In this document: piece by piece, positions 1 to 7,794 of the stretch
Position numbering within the stretch: the first letter of the stretch is position 1
Layout: the number at the start of each line of letters is the position of its first letter
IMG/VR virus record: IMGVR_UViG_3300031957_000883
Span: 1-24,545 of that record
DNA length: 24,545 nt
Strand: one strand, 5' to 3'
Origin: a virus
The notes under the pieces: generated by a model
What the model was told of the DNA's origin: nothing
The model's database searches: none
What the model saw: the letters and a program-made list of their open reading frames with translations, nothing else
Made by a program: the position numbers and the translations under genes

Positions 1-73
1 GTAACTTTGGAAGAGGTTCACCGAACTTTCTATCCCAAACATTTTCTTTAATTAGTTTTTTTAACTTAATCAT
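1..73 (-). CDS. Head/internal protein with leader motif (5' part only)
   Basis: This is the beginning of a minus-strand gene that runs off the left edge, so only 24 codons are visible. They read MIKLKKLIKE followed by NVWDRKFGEPLPKL. This is almost the same leader as in the next two head genes upstream (starts at 438 and 1290). The start ATG overlaps the stop of the preceding gene by one base (TAATG), and no strong ribosome binding site is seen, so translation is probably coupled. The L-I-K-E tetrapeptide fits the gp21-type cleavage motif (hydrophobic, any residue, Glu). By position after the scaffold genes it could be another internal protein or the major capsid protein. The visible part cannot decide this. 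Confidence 0.75.
   Translation of the reverse strand, partial: MIKLKKLIKENVWDRKFGEPLPKL
1..73 (-). repeat. Leader repeat copy 3
   Basis: Third copy of the leader coding sequence shared with 367-438 and 1213-1290. The stretch encoding VWDRKFGEPLP is almost identical in the three genes at DNA level. Confidence 0.85.
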
Positions 74-438
74 TATTTCATTTTTTTAACGTATGAAACA
101 ACATCTTTCATAAATGTAGTTACGTGTTTTTTATACGATGCTTTTATATCTTTTGCTATTTTCATATTTTCTGGTCGTGGGTCAGATAAGAAAATTTGTT
201 CTAACTTCATCATCCTTTCACGAAGTTTTGCTTCAGCTTTCATAATTCTCTGTAATTCTTTTTTAGATTTTCTAACGTCATCTGGACCTTCAGTTACCAC
301 TGCTTCTTTAACTCCACAACAAGTACCACCACAATCACAATCATTATGTTTTTCTATTACTGATGATAATGTAGGTAACGGTTCACCGAACTTTCTATCC
401 CAAACGTTTTCACTAAGTATATTTTTTAATTTTATCAT
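73..438 (-). CDS. Small internal head protein with targeting-type leader
   Basis: This gene encodes a basic protein of 121 residues. Residues 1-24 are the shared leader: MIKLKNILSE, then NVWDRKFGEPLPTL. A cysteine-rich patch (CDCGGTCCGVK) follows at about 35-45, and the rest is Lys/Glu-rich and probably helical. Two adjacent ATGs exist (441 and 438). I chose 438 because AAGGA sits about 6 nt before it but only 3 nt before the first, and because it makes the leader match the neighbours. I-L-S-E just before Asn11 fits a gp21 prohead-protease site. From this I infer a protein packaged in the prohead core, with the leader removed on maturation. No named family is recognised. The CxC and CC cysteines could bind metal or form disulfides. 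Confidence 0.8.
   Translation of the reverse strand: MIKLKNILSENVWDRKFGEPLPTLSSVIEKHNDCDCGGTCCGVKEAVVTEGPDDVRKSKKELQRIMKAEAKLRERMMKLEQIFLSDPRPENMKIAKDIKASYKKHVTTFMKDVVSYVKKMK
367..438 (-). repeat. Leader repeat copy 2
   Basis: Encodes MIKLKNILSE, then NVWDRKFGEPLPTL. Closest at DNA level to the copy at 1-73: the block ttcaccgaactttctatccc is the same in both. Confidence 0.85.
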
Positions 439-465
439 CATTTTCCTTTTTAAAGTAATTAAACT

Positions 466-1290
466 TTATTTTTTACTGATTCTTTCAAACATTTCTCTTA
501 GAGAATGTTTATCTGTAATTTTTTTTTCTTCTTTAACTTTTTTATATTTTTTACCATTAATTTCTACTGAATCTCTTATTCCTATTCCACCACGTGTACT
601 TCTACCACTCATACCAGTCGTTGGCATTTGAGGTTTTAGTAATTGTAGAATTTTATTTTGATTTTTGACTGCAGTACTCCGCATATCCTGAGATTCTTTT
701 TCCCAATCTGTGTCGCCTTGACTGTCAGCATCTTCTATATCATATTCCATCTTTTGTTTATGAGCTTGTAAATCCATAAATTTTTGTTTAAGAGTTGTTT
801 TATCCATATCTTCTAAACCATCTAAATTAGGAGACTCAAACGAATCATCTTCGGGGTCATAATCATCTGAACCTAAATATGTTCTATCGTCATCATTAGA
901 AAATGGTTCGTCATCAAAGTTAGCTAATTCTTTTCTTGACATTTTAGATACTTTTTCTTTACTATCTGGTTCTTCATCACCTTTTGGTTCACTATCATCA
1001 GAATCTCTTTCAAAATCATCAGGTTCAAGACCTTTACCTTTTGGTTCTTCTTCTCCACCTTTATCTGCCAGGTTATCCCATGCTTGTTTTGCTGGATGGT
1101 CTTTATCCATTTTCTTAGCTGCACCAGCAGTCATTTCTTGAGACTCACCATCTTTATCTTTATATTTTAAAATCGTATCATCATCTACTTCAGCTTCTTT
1201 CATTACATCCTCTAAAGTAGGAAGTGGTTCACCAAATTTTCTATCCCATACATATCCTTCTGATAATATTTTTTTTAATTTAATAATCAC
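466..1290 (-). CDS. Acidic scaffold / prohead core protein (T4 gp22 position)
   Basis: A 274-residue, very acidic, low-complexity protein. Residues 1-26 are the shared leader (MIIKLKKILSE, then GYVWDRKFGEPLPTL). Residues 35-160 are rich in Asp, Glu, Lys and Ser, and the C-terminal part is helical and charged. In T4 the scaffold gp22 lies just downstream of the gp21 protease and is destroyed by it. Here the gene lies one small gene downstream of the protease, is acidic like a scaffold, and has an L-S-E|G site at residues 9-12. The start is GTG at 1290: it overlaps the upstream stop (GTGA) and has AAGGA 9 nt before it. A phrase near residue 40-70 (KYKDKDGESQEM, then KDHPAKQAW) is one I associate with related marine phages. 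The scaffold role is inferred. Confidence 0.8.
   Translation of the reverse strand: MIIKLKKILSEGYVWDRKFGEPLPTLEDVMKEAEVDDDTILKYKDKDGESQEMTAGAAKKMDKDHPAKQAWDNLADKGGEEEPKGKGLEPDDFERDSDDSEPKGDEEPDSKEKVSKMSRKELANFDDEPFSNDDDRTYLGSDDYDPEDDSFESPNLDGLEDMDKTTLKQKFMDLQAHKQKMEYDIEDADSQGDTDWEKESQDMRSTAVKNQNKILQLLKPQMPTTGMSGRSTRGGIGIRDSVEINGKKYKKVKEEKKITDKHSLREMFERISKK
1213..1290 (-). repeat. Leader repeat copy 1
   Basis: Encodes MIIKLKKILSE, then GYVWDRKFGEPLPTL. This copy is more diverged at DNA level than the other two but keeps the protein, which suggests selection on the peptide. Confidence 0.85.
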
Positions 1291-1595
1291 GTGTTTTTCC
1301 TTTTAAATTGCTTAAATTTTACATCCATCTCAGTCACATATTTTTTATAGAACGATTGTAATTCTTTTACTTGTTTTTTGTAATCAGCATCACCATCTTT
1401 TGTATCTTGAGCTAAATCTTTAATTAAAGTCTTTAGACTACGACCCACACTTGCCATATGTCCTTCGATAGTTTTAAAGTAATTGTCAAATCCAGCAAAT
1501 CCCATTTTGATTTTATCTTCTGAAATTTTTAGAGATGTATCTTCGTCAAGTCTCCAATCTTTCCATTTTTCCATCATATTTTTATAATTAGCCAT
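1287..1595 (-). CDS. Small helical head-region protein, unknown function
   Basis: Encodes about 102 residues, Lys-rich and predicted helical, between the prohead protease and the scaffold-type gene. Two ATGs stand in tandem directly after the protease stop (TAATGATG). The second, at 1595, has the better spacing from the GAGGGG ribosome binding site; the first is at 1598. The C-terminus (FYKKYVTEMDVKFKQF) resembles the end of the 121-residue protein encoded at 73-438 (SYKKHVTTFMKDVVSYV), so the two may be distant relatives. The protein lacks the shared leader. A prohead core component, as for the small T4 core proteins gp67/gp68, is possible but unproven. Confidence 0.75.
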   Translation of the reverse strand: MANYKNMMEKWKDWRLDEDTSLKISEDKIKMGFAGFDNYFKTIEGHMASVGRSLKTLIKDLAQDTKDGDADYKKQVKELQSFYKKYVTEMDVKFKQFKRKNT

Positions 1596-1597
1596 CA

Positions 1598-2221
1598 TTA
1601 ACCCCTCATAATATCATTGATGATTGATTCTACCTTACAATAATCACCACAAGTTCTACCCATTGTTACCTTTTTATCTACAGATTCATTTACACCAGCT
1701 GGATGCATGAACGCTCCGTGTGTAGATGGATTGGAAACAAAATCAAATGCTATAAGTTCAAAATCTGGTTGAACTTGTGTTACTTCGTCACCATTAGATT
1801 CACTAACAGTTTCTACTGAACCCATACCTCTTGAAGAGATACCTAACTTAATTCCTGCTTTAAATAATTCTTTTAATATATTACCACTTGGTGTACCTAA
1901 TACTTCAACTTCACCTAAAAGGTTATCACCTTCCCAATGCATATCTTTAATATTATGAGATACGTTTTGTAAATTAACTACTGAACTCTCTGGATGGTCA
2001 AGTTCTCCCATAGCTCTTCGTTCTGATATAAATTCTTTTGTGTACTTTTTAGCTTCACGTTGTAAAATCTCACGAGGATAAACTCTACCATTTTGATTCT
2101 TAGCTTCAGCACGTTGTAATATACCACGAACAATTAACTTACCATTGTTTTCTTTCATTGATTCGTTAATCTGTTCTGGTTTTATTTCAAATGGTAAGTA
2201 ATCTACTATTAAGTTCTTCAC
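1598..2221 (-). CDS. gp21: Prohead core protease (T4 gp21-like)
   Basis: This 207-residue serine protease should cleave scaffold and capsid proteins inside the prohead after Glu in (L/I)-x-E motifs, as T4 gp21 does (212 residues, so the length matches). Visible family features are GELDHPE with the probable catalytic His76, LGISSRGMGS with the probable nucleophile Ser129 or Ser130, and a following strand (FELIAFDFVSNPS, 154-166). The start is GTG: a strong GGAG lies 6 nt upstream, and no better ATG is present. Candidate self-cleavage sites exist at I-N-E|S (18-21) and V-N-E|S (177-180). An odd C-terminal pair, Cys191 and Cys195, lies in a short tail. The gene sits in the expected order portal - core proteins - protease - scaffold. 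Confidence 0.93.
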   Translation of the reverse strand: MKNLIVDYLPFEIKPEQINESMKENNGKLIVRGILQRAEAKNQNGRVYPREILQREAKKYTKEFISERRAMGELDHPESSVVNLQNVSHNIKDMHWEGDNLLGEVEVLGTPSGNILKELFKAGIKLGISSRGMGSVETVSESNGDEVTQVQPDFELIAFDFVSNPSTHGAFMHPAGVNESVDKKVTMGRTCGDYCKVESIINDIMRG

Positions 2222-2223
2222 AT

Positions 2224-2424
2224 TTAACTCCGTGTTTTAATTATTTCGTTTTTTAAATCTTCTAGTTTTTTTATCCACCTATCTATAAAAAAAATAGTTT
2301 CGACTTTATTTGGTTCTTCACCTTTTACTTTTGTCTCTTCGATGAGCCAACGTTTTTTTAACTTGGATAGACTTAACAATCTACCTAAAAAGTTAAGTCC
2401 ATCTTTATCCCAAGATGGTTTCAT
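2224..2424 (-). CDS. Small hypothetical protein between core gene and protease
   Basis: Encodes 66 residues, strongly charged (Lys/Glu), with a short central hydrophobic stretch (VETIFFIDRWI) and probable helices at both ends. It fills the gap between the 232-residue protein and the protease with only 7 nt upstream and 2 nt downstream, in the direction of the operon, which is the main reason to accept it. No clear ribosome binding site is seen before the ATG; coupling to the upstream stop is likely. I recognise no family. T4 has two short core proteins (gp67, gp68) in the same interval, but I see no sequence likeness that would support naming it so. Confidence 0.6.
   Translation of the reverse strand: MKPSWDKDGLNFLGRLLSLSKLKKRWLIEETKVKGEEPNKVETIFFIDRWIKKLEDLKNEIIKTRS
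2228..2231 (-). promoter_or_regulatory. Ribosome binding site fixing the GTG start of the protease
   Basis: GGAG on the minus strand lies 6 nt before the GTG at 2221. It overlaps the last codons of the upstream 66-residue gene, which suggests coupled translation. Confidence 0.6.
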
Positions 2425-2431
2425 AATAAGA

Positions 2432-3130
2432 TTAGTAAAGTTGACCGACTTTATTTGCTAGTTTTACTAACCTTTCACTAATTTTTTTCATAGCTCCGTG
2501 AGTGTTTTTCCAATAGGTTTTAGAATCAACACCTATTTCGTTTTTCAATCTCACATTCATTTTAACAAGTTTATCCAACTCGTTTAATTTATCTCGAACT
2601 TCTCTCATCGAGTAACCAATTTTTTGTTTTGCAGATAAAGATTCATCATTTCTGTAATTATGGTAATGACCTTCAGATACAGATTCTTTTTTTCTTTTTT
2701 CTTCTGGTTCATCTCCAATAGTTGTTTTTTTCCCAGCAGGATGAAATGGTATATGAGCTTCAAGTTTCTTATCAATCTGTTTTGCTTTACCAGCTTGAAC
2801 TCTGGTTACACTTGTAATAGCTTTAACACCACCCTTTAGTTTTTTAGCGACTATCATTTTAGCTTCACCTTTACCACTAGCGTCAACTATAACACTACCT
2901 AAATCTCCCACCTTTACGTGAAATTTTGCTTCTTTAACTTTCATATATCCACCAGCTGTAGCTATTCTTTTTTCTTTTTCTTTATCTTTTTTACGTTTAC
3001 CACTAAAAGCATATGGTGTTTTTGGAGGCCCTGCACCACCGTCAAGATTACCGGTTACAGATACTTCTTCTAATTCTTTTTTAATTAATTCTCTTACTAA
3101 GGCTTCTAATTTTTTAAGAGGTGTGGACAT
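2432..3130 (-). CDS. Conserved head-region protein, unknown function
   Basis: A 232-residue Lys-rich protein. A helical N-terminus (1-22) runs into the phrase VSVTGNLDGGAGPPKTPYAF (23-42), a motif I associate with T4-like phages from the sea. A β-rich middle section follows (about 68-115), then a Lys-rich linker and a helical C-terminus (155-232). L-E-E|V (20-23) and V-S-E|G (151-154) fit the gp21 cleavage motif and would release the N-terminal helix and separate the two halves. AGGAGA precedes the ATG, which lies 17 nt inside the end of the upstream gene. By position (portal to protease) it lies where T4 has gp67/gp68. A prohead core role is inferred from that and from the candidate sites. 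Confidence 0.82.
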   Translation of the reverse strand: MSTPLKKLEALVRELIKKELEEVSVTGNLDGGAGPPKTPYAFSGKRKKDKEKEKRIATAGGYMKVKEAKFHVKVGDLGSVIVDASGKGEAKMIVAKKLKGGVKAITSVTRVQAGKAKQIDKKLEAHIPFHPAGKKTTIGDEPEEKRKKESVSEGHYHNYRNDESLSAKQKIGYSMREVRDKLNELDKLVKMNVRLKNEIGVDSKTYWKNTHGAMKKISERLVKLANKVGQLY

Positions 3131-3983
3131 TTTTTATCTCCTTAACTAATTCATAATATCTCATTAGTGTTAGAACCTGTTTTTCATTAACTACTTTACC
3201 TTTTGTTATGTTATCCATTTGGTTAACAGCTTCTGTTAATTTTATTTTAGTAATAGTATCATTAACTTTTGGTAAATGTTTTTTTAATTCTTTTTTAATC
3301 TTAGATGATTCAGTATCAACAAACTCTCTCAAAGAATTTGTGTTACTAACATTATTAATATAATGTTTAAGTAAGTTTCTTTGTGATTCATTAAGTGTTT
3401 TATACTTTGTATTAAATTTATCAACAAGAATTTGATAGGCAAGCAATCTTAAATCTTTATCTGTTTTGTTATACTCTTTAAGAACGTGTGCTTTAACTTC
3501 TTTATTACTAATTTTTTTACTTGTAATGTGTTCTAAAATAGTAAACTTAGCATTAACAGTTTGTTCTGGATTAAATGTTTCATCTACAGTTTCTGCTTGG
3601 AATGTATTATAGATAGAAGCTAAAAGTTTATAATTTGAAATACGACCATTAAAAAAGTCATTTGAATTATAATTTTCTTTTATTTCTTTAATTAAGTTAT
3701 ATTTTTCATTACGAAGTTTAGAATTACTTAATTTTTTTCTTGATTTTAATACAATAGTTACTAAATCATTTGCACGATTTTCAGATTCATAGTGTTTTTC
3801 TGATAATAGACGATACAATTGAAGTTCTTTACCCAATTCTGTATCTTCGTTAAAATATTTCTTTACAATTTTAACTGATTTAGTACTTTTTCCGGCTAAT
3901 ACATCTGCTGTTATCTGCCTTGTTAATAATTCAAAAAGAATACTTGTATTCTTTATTTTAGAATGCTTTAATTTCCGAGCCAT
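3114..3983 (-). CDS. Conserved phage protein downstream of portal, unknown function
   Basis: A 289-residue, mostly helical, basic protein beginning MARKLKHSKIKNTSILFELL. It continues TRQITADVLAG, a pattern I recall as conserved in marine T4-like phages but without assigned function. I use the ATG at 3983, which has GGAG 9 nt upstream. A longer reading from TTG at 3998 would place that ribosome binding site inside the coding region. Its last 17 nt overlap the start of the next gene. A 61-nt AT-rich leader separates it from the portal stop, the widest gap in this part of the operon. A role in head assembly is suggested only by its place between portal and protease. Confidence 0.85.
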   Translation of the reverse strand: MARKLKHSKIKNTSILFELLTRQITADVLAGKSTKSVKIVKKYFNEDTELGKELQLYRLLSEKHYESENRANDLVTIVLKSRKKLSNSKLRNEKYNLIKEIKENYNSNDFFNGRISNYKLLASIYNTFQAETVDETFNPEQTVNAKFTILEHITSKKISNKEVKAHVLKEYNKTDKDLRLLAYQILVDKFNTKYKTLNESQRNLLKHYINNVSNTNSLREFVDTESSKIKKELKKHLPKVNDTITKIKLTEAVNQMDNITKGKVVNEKQVLTLMRYYELVKEIKNVHTS

Positions 3984-4044
3984 TACAAAATACTCCAATA
4001 TTTAATTATATTTACTCATAAATAAATATAAAGTTAAACAATAA

Positions 4045-5886
4045 TTAGTCATTTGATTTATCTTTGGTTAAAGAAGTTACCTCATTTTTGTATACTTCTT
4101 CAACTTCAGATGCCTCATTAATAATTTTTGCGTCAGTATTACCAAATTTCATTGATTTTTTTAGTTTGTCATAGTGTGATAGAGCTAATGGTTTACCATA
4201 CTTAGGAGAACCACTTCCACCTTTTTTCATATCGTGAGCTCCAAGTGGGTCTCTCCCTCTTGCACCACTATCTTTTCCATATTTATTTGCTTCTTTAGGA
4301 CGACCTGCACCTTCAAATCCACCTTCTGGTGCTCCACCTTTGTCATCTAATTCGTGACCTGTTCTACCCATAGCCATATCTGATGGCGTTCCTTGAGATT
4401 CTCCACTTTTAGCTGGGTCATTACCCTCAGATTCTATCTGTTGTCGTCTAAATTTATTTTTATAATCAAAAACAATACCATCATCTTCTTTTTGAATTTG
4501 TTCTTCTGTAAATCCAAATATATTTTTATAAATCCACTCTGAAGATACTAAACCATCTTGTAACATTGAAGATGCTAATTGTGTTTTATTATTCCATAAC
4601 TCAATTTTTTCTTGTTCATATATTGTAGATGGATTAGTTAATCCTAATTCAAAATCAACTAAATCTGCGTCTGTATATCCTTGTGCATACAAATGAACAA
4701 TTGCAATTTTAGTTAATTCACTAACTACAATTCTTTGTATTCTTTCTATAGTTCTTGCAAATCTAACATCTTCTGCTGCTAATGTTGCCTTTGAACCAAT
4801 TTGGTCTTCAAAACCTAAAAACGCTTTAGGTATTCTAAGAGCTGATAGTAATTTATTTTTTAAATACTCAATATCCTCTGTCGCTTCATAGGTTAAACCA
4901 GGCATTGACTCAATACTTGTTCCACTATCACCACCTCTAACTGGTAAGAAAAAATCTTCCGTTATATTTTGCATATTATATTTTAAGTTATAATCACCTG
5001 TGGTCTCATCAACAACTGGTGCTTTTTTCATTTTGTTAATAACTTGTTGCATATAATTGTCAACTTCATTTGGTGGAATGTTACCAATATCTAATTTAAA
5101 TACTCTTTTTTCTGGTGCTCTCATAATACGATGTATTAACATAGCGTCTTCCATAAGAGTTAATTGTTTATAAATCTTACGGCCACCTTCAACTTGTGAT
5201 TTACCATACGGTAAATAATTAGAATCAGACAATAATCTAAAGTGAGCAACTTCATAATTTTCTAACTCTTCTCTTGTAGCAGATTTTTCTGATTTATATC
5301 TATGTTCACTTGTTGTTGATTCAACTAAAAATTTTACATACTCTGGATTTTCAGGGTCTAAACCTTCTAATCTTGAAACGTCATATACAGACATGGGTAC
5401 AACATTTGTAATACCATATTTTTCATTAATTTCTAATTTTAAAAAGAAATCACCATACTTACACATATTACGAATCCAAGGCCATAGATTAAATTCAATA
5501 TTTAATATATCATAGAATAAATTATGTAATATTTGTTTTATCTGTTCGTTATCAGATTTAATTAGTAATACTTCACCATATTCTGATTTCATAGTAGACT
5601 CATCTGAATATATGTCAAGTGCAGAAGAAATTATAGCATCACTATCCATTGCTTCATAATCTTTAAAAAGATTTAATCTTAATGATTTTGTTAATAGTGA
5701 ATCTGAATATCCACTTAGGCCTGCACCCGTAAATATTTTTTGATATCTATCAACTAGATTGTTTTTTGATATTGATTGCGTACGACTTGTATCGGCAACT
5801 TTTAATCGTTTACCACCTACATTTCTTACTATTACGTTGGTAGAGAATAATCTTTGTAATCTACCAAATAGACTTGTGTCAGCCAT
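4045..5886 (-). CDS. gp20: Portal vertex protein (T4 gp20-like)
   Basis: This is the dodecameric portal, through which DNA enters the head and to which the tail attaches. It directly follows the large terminase gene. The 613 residues exceed the 524 of T4 gp20. Residues 1-480 hold the portal fold, with recognisable stretches such as DSDAIISSALDIYSDE (81-96), PYGKSQVEGGRKIYK (226-240), the MEDAMLIHRIMRAPEKR helix (245-261) and LRIPKAFLGFED (350-361). The excess is a Gly/Lys/Asp-rich, probably disordered tail (485-613) ending in a short helical segment. The tail contains I-N-E|A (589-592), which fits the gp21 cleavage motif. GAGGT lies 6 nt before the ATG. The upstream stop is 8 nt from the start. 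Confidence 0.95.
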   Translation of the reverse strand: MADTSLFGRLQRLFSTNVIVRNVGGKRLKVADTSRTQSISKNNLVDRYQKIFTGAGLSGYSDSLLTKSLRLNLFKDYEAMDSDAIISSALDIYSDESTMKSEYGEVLLIKSDNEQIKQILHNLFYDILNIEFNLWPWIRNMCKYGDFFLKLEINEKYGITNVVPMSVYDVSRLEGLDPENPEYVKFLVESTTSEHRYKSEKSATREELENYEVAHFRLLSDSNYLPYGKSQVEGGRKIYKQLTLMEDAMLIHRIMRAPEKRVFKLDIGNIPPNEVDNYMQQVINKMKKAPVVDETTGDYNLKYNMQNITEDFFLPVRGGDSGTSIESMPGLTYEATEDIEYLKNKLLSALRIPKAFLGFEDQIGSKATLAAEDVRFARTIERIQRIVVSELTKIAIVHLYAQGYTDADLVDFELGLTNPSTIYEQEKIELWNNKTQLASSMLQDGLVSSEWIYKNIFGFTEEQIQKEDDGIVFDYKNKFRRQQIESEGNDPAKSGESQGTPSDMAMGRTGHELDDKGGAPEGGFEGAGRPKEANKYGKDSGARGRDPLGAHDMKKGGSGSPKYGKPLALSHYDKLKKSMKFGNTDAKIINEASEVEEVYKNEVTSLTKDKSND

Positions 5887-5894
5887 TTTTTACC

Positions 5895-7478
5895 TCACTT
5901 AATTAACCAAGTTAAATCTTCTTGTTTTTTATTTACTTCCATAGTCCAAGAATCATTTTGGTTATTTGTTGGTGTATAAACACCTTGATTAGATGTTATA
6001 CTACTCATTGCTTTTTTTTGTAATTCTACGCCTTCAGCTCTTAATCTGAGAGCCGTTTCTCGTATCCATAATCCCATAGCGTAAGACATTACTAGGTCAT
6101 CATTGTACCCACTCATAGCTTCTGCCCTACTACCATTATATATAAATACAAACAGTTCATCTATTAATCTTTGTGAATGAACCGTCACTAATTTTTCTCT
6201 AAAAAATTCTTCTAACTTAGACACAACTAATGGTCTTGTCTTAGAAGTTATTGTAAATCCTGGTATAAGTTGTTTTTCAGTTCTATTAATTTTATTATTA
6301 ATTTGTTTGTGAACATCTACCACTTGTAAATCTTTACTCATATAAAATAGGTTTTCATATTCCCTATCAATCACCTGTTGGATTGTAGCCCAACCAATGT
6401 TGTTGTTCTCAATAACAAGTAATGCATTATTATATTCGGTTGCCATATTAACTAAAAGATTACCATAATCTCTAGTAGACATCCTACCTTTATATTCAGC
6501 TACTTGTTCTAAACTTTCTACATCTAAAATATGAAATGCAGAATAGTCTGTTGAATCACCTCTACTAACGTCAGCACATACCACATAGTCTTTTGTATAA
6601 TTTGGTGGCTCCCATATCCAAACATTTGAATCAATACCACGTTTCTCCATTGGTTCTTTAACTTGTGTAGTTCTATATTCTTCTAAAATAATACCATCTA
6701 CTACACTTTGACCAGAGGTTATAAAGTCACAATCACATTCTTGAGCCGCTAACGAAGGCCCTAATAGAGCGTCTTGTTCATCTCTCCATTCTTGTTCTCT
6801 ATCTGGATGAACCGTCCAATGAAGTCTAATAAAATTAAAATCATTTAAGTGGTCTTCAGCATCCATCCAAGTTTTATGAAACCAATTACCAACACCATTT
6901 GGTGTGGAAAGTGCAATACATTGACCACCTGTTGATAAGGTCTGTGATGCTGCAGCCCATATACTATCAATTCTATCAATAAACGCCGCTTCATCAAGTA
7001 TCAATAAAGACAAAGCTTCTGAACGACCAGCATCCTCACCACTTGATACAGCTTTTATTTGAGAACCATTTTTGTATCTCAAACTTAATTTGTTATCTTC
7101 AACACATTTTTGTTTTAACCAACTCGGTAAGTTTGCGTGCATAACACGAACCTTTGTTACCAAGTTTTTTGCTACTTCTTGTTTAGTAGCAATTACTAAG
7201 ATATTTTTATCTTGATGAAATGTCATCATCCATAAAGAATATCCAGCAGTTAAGGTACTAATACCTAACTGACGAGCTTTTAAGATAATATTAAATCTAC
7301 TCTGTACAAAATCCTCAACCGTTTTTTCTTGAAAGGGATAAAGATGAAATGGTATTTTTCCCTTTATTGGATGTTGTATCAAACAGTATTTTTTTAAAAA
7401 ATATACTGGGTCAGCAGCACATTTTACATACTCTTGTTTAATTACGTCTTTAAGTTGTCCTTGTGTATTGCGTTTCAT
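5895..7478 (-). CDS. gp17: Terminase large subunit (T4 gp17-like)
   Basis: This is the ATP-driven DNA packaging motor and headful nuclease. The 527 residues have the two expected domains. In the ATPase, a Walker A-like KARQLGIST occupies residues 67-75, Walker B LLILDE 158-163 with catalytic Glu163, and the coupling motif STPNG 191-195. In the RNase H-like nuclease, acidic residues are in VVCADVSRGD (Asp303), LLVIENNN (Glu357) and YNDDLVMSYAMG (Asp460/461). Length is somewhat short of T4 gp17 (610). The start overlaps nothing but follows the upstream stop by 1 nt, without a clear ribosome binding site, so coupling is likely. No small-terminase gene is recognisable by sequence; see the gene at 8077-8598. 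Confidence 0.97.
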   Translation of the reverse strand: MKRNTQGQLKDVIKQEYVKCAADPVYFLKKYCLIQHPIKGKIPFHLYPFQEKTVEDFVQSRFNIILKARQLGISTLTAGYSLWMMTFHQDKNILVIATKQEVAKNLVTKVRVMHANLPSWLKQKCVEDNKLSLRYKNGSQIKAVSSGEDAGRSEALSLLILDEAAFIDRIDSIWAAASQTLSTGGQCIALSTPNGVGNWFHKTWMDAEDHLNDFNFIRLHWTVHPDREQEWRDEQDALLGPSLAAQECDCDFITSGQSVVDGIILEEYRTTQVKEPMEKRGIDSNVWIWEPPNYTKDYVVCADVSRGDSTDYSAFHILDVESLEQVAEYKGRMSTRDYGNLLVNMATEYNNALLVIENNNIGWATIQQVIDREYENLFYMSKDLQVVDVHKQINNKINRTEKQLIPGFTITSKTRPLVVSKLEEFFREKLVTVHSQRLIDELFVFIYNGSRAEAMSGYNDDLVMSYAMGLWIRETALRLRAEGVELQKKAMSSITSNQGVYTPTNNQNDSWTMEVNKKQEDLTWLIK

Positions 7479-7479
7479 A

Positions 7480-7794
7480 CTAATATACTACTGCTACTCT
7501 TCCACTCCCACTAACTCTCTGAACTCCAATTGGGTAAAGTTCTTTTGCAGTAATATTTCCTGCAACAATGCTTCCACCTTTAATTGGTGTTATTACTGTA
7601 TTTCCAGCCACTTCTACTATAAATCCTTTAGAGCCATTTTGTGAACCCGTAGCAAAGTAATCTATCTGAGCACCACCTGCACTTCCACTAACAATAACAA
7701 CACTTTTAAATTGAGCGTTGTCTCTACGATCTATAGAACCACTACGACTAGATATATCGGTTCTACCTACAGAACCAGCTTTTATAGTTGCCAT
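7480..7794 (-). CDS. Small β-rich protein, probable virion component
   Basis: Encodes 104 residues rich in Gly, Ser, Val and Ile with an alternating pattern that suggests an all-β fold (for example VVIVSGSAGG, GFIVEVAGNTVITPI and the C-terminal VSGSGRVAVVY). The ATG follows the upstream stop with no spacer (TAGATG), and AGGAGA is 6 nt upstream. It immediately precedes the terminase gene. No named family is recognised. Small β-sandwich proteins of this size are often head decoration or tail-fibre accessory proteins, but nothing here decides it. Confidence 0.78.
   Translation of the reverse strand: MATIKAGSVGRTDISSRSGSIDRRDNAQFKSVVIVSGSAGGAQIDYFATGSQNGSKGFIVEVAGNTVITPIKGGSIVAGNITAKELYPIGVQRVSGSGRVAVVY

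Noticed and set aside
3996-3998. TTG start giving a 294-residue version of the gene at 3114-3983
   Set aside because: The TTG overlaps the GGAG ribosome binding site of the ATG at 3983, which gives the better start.
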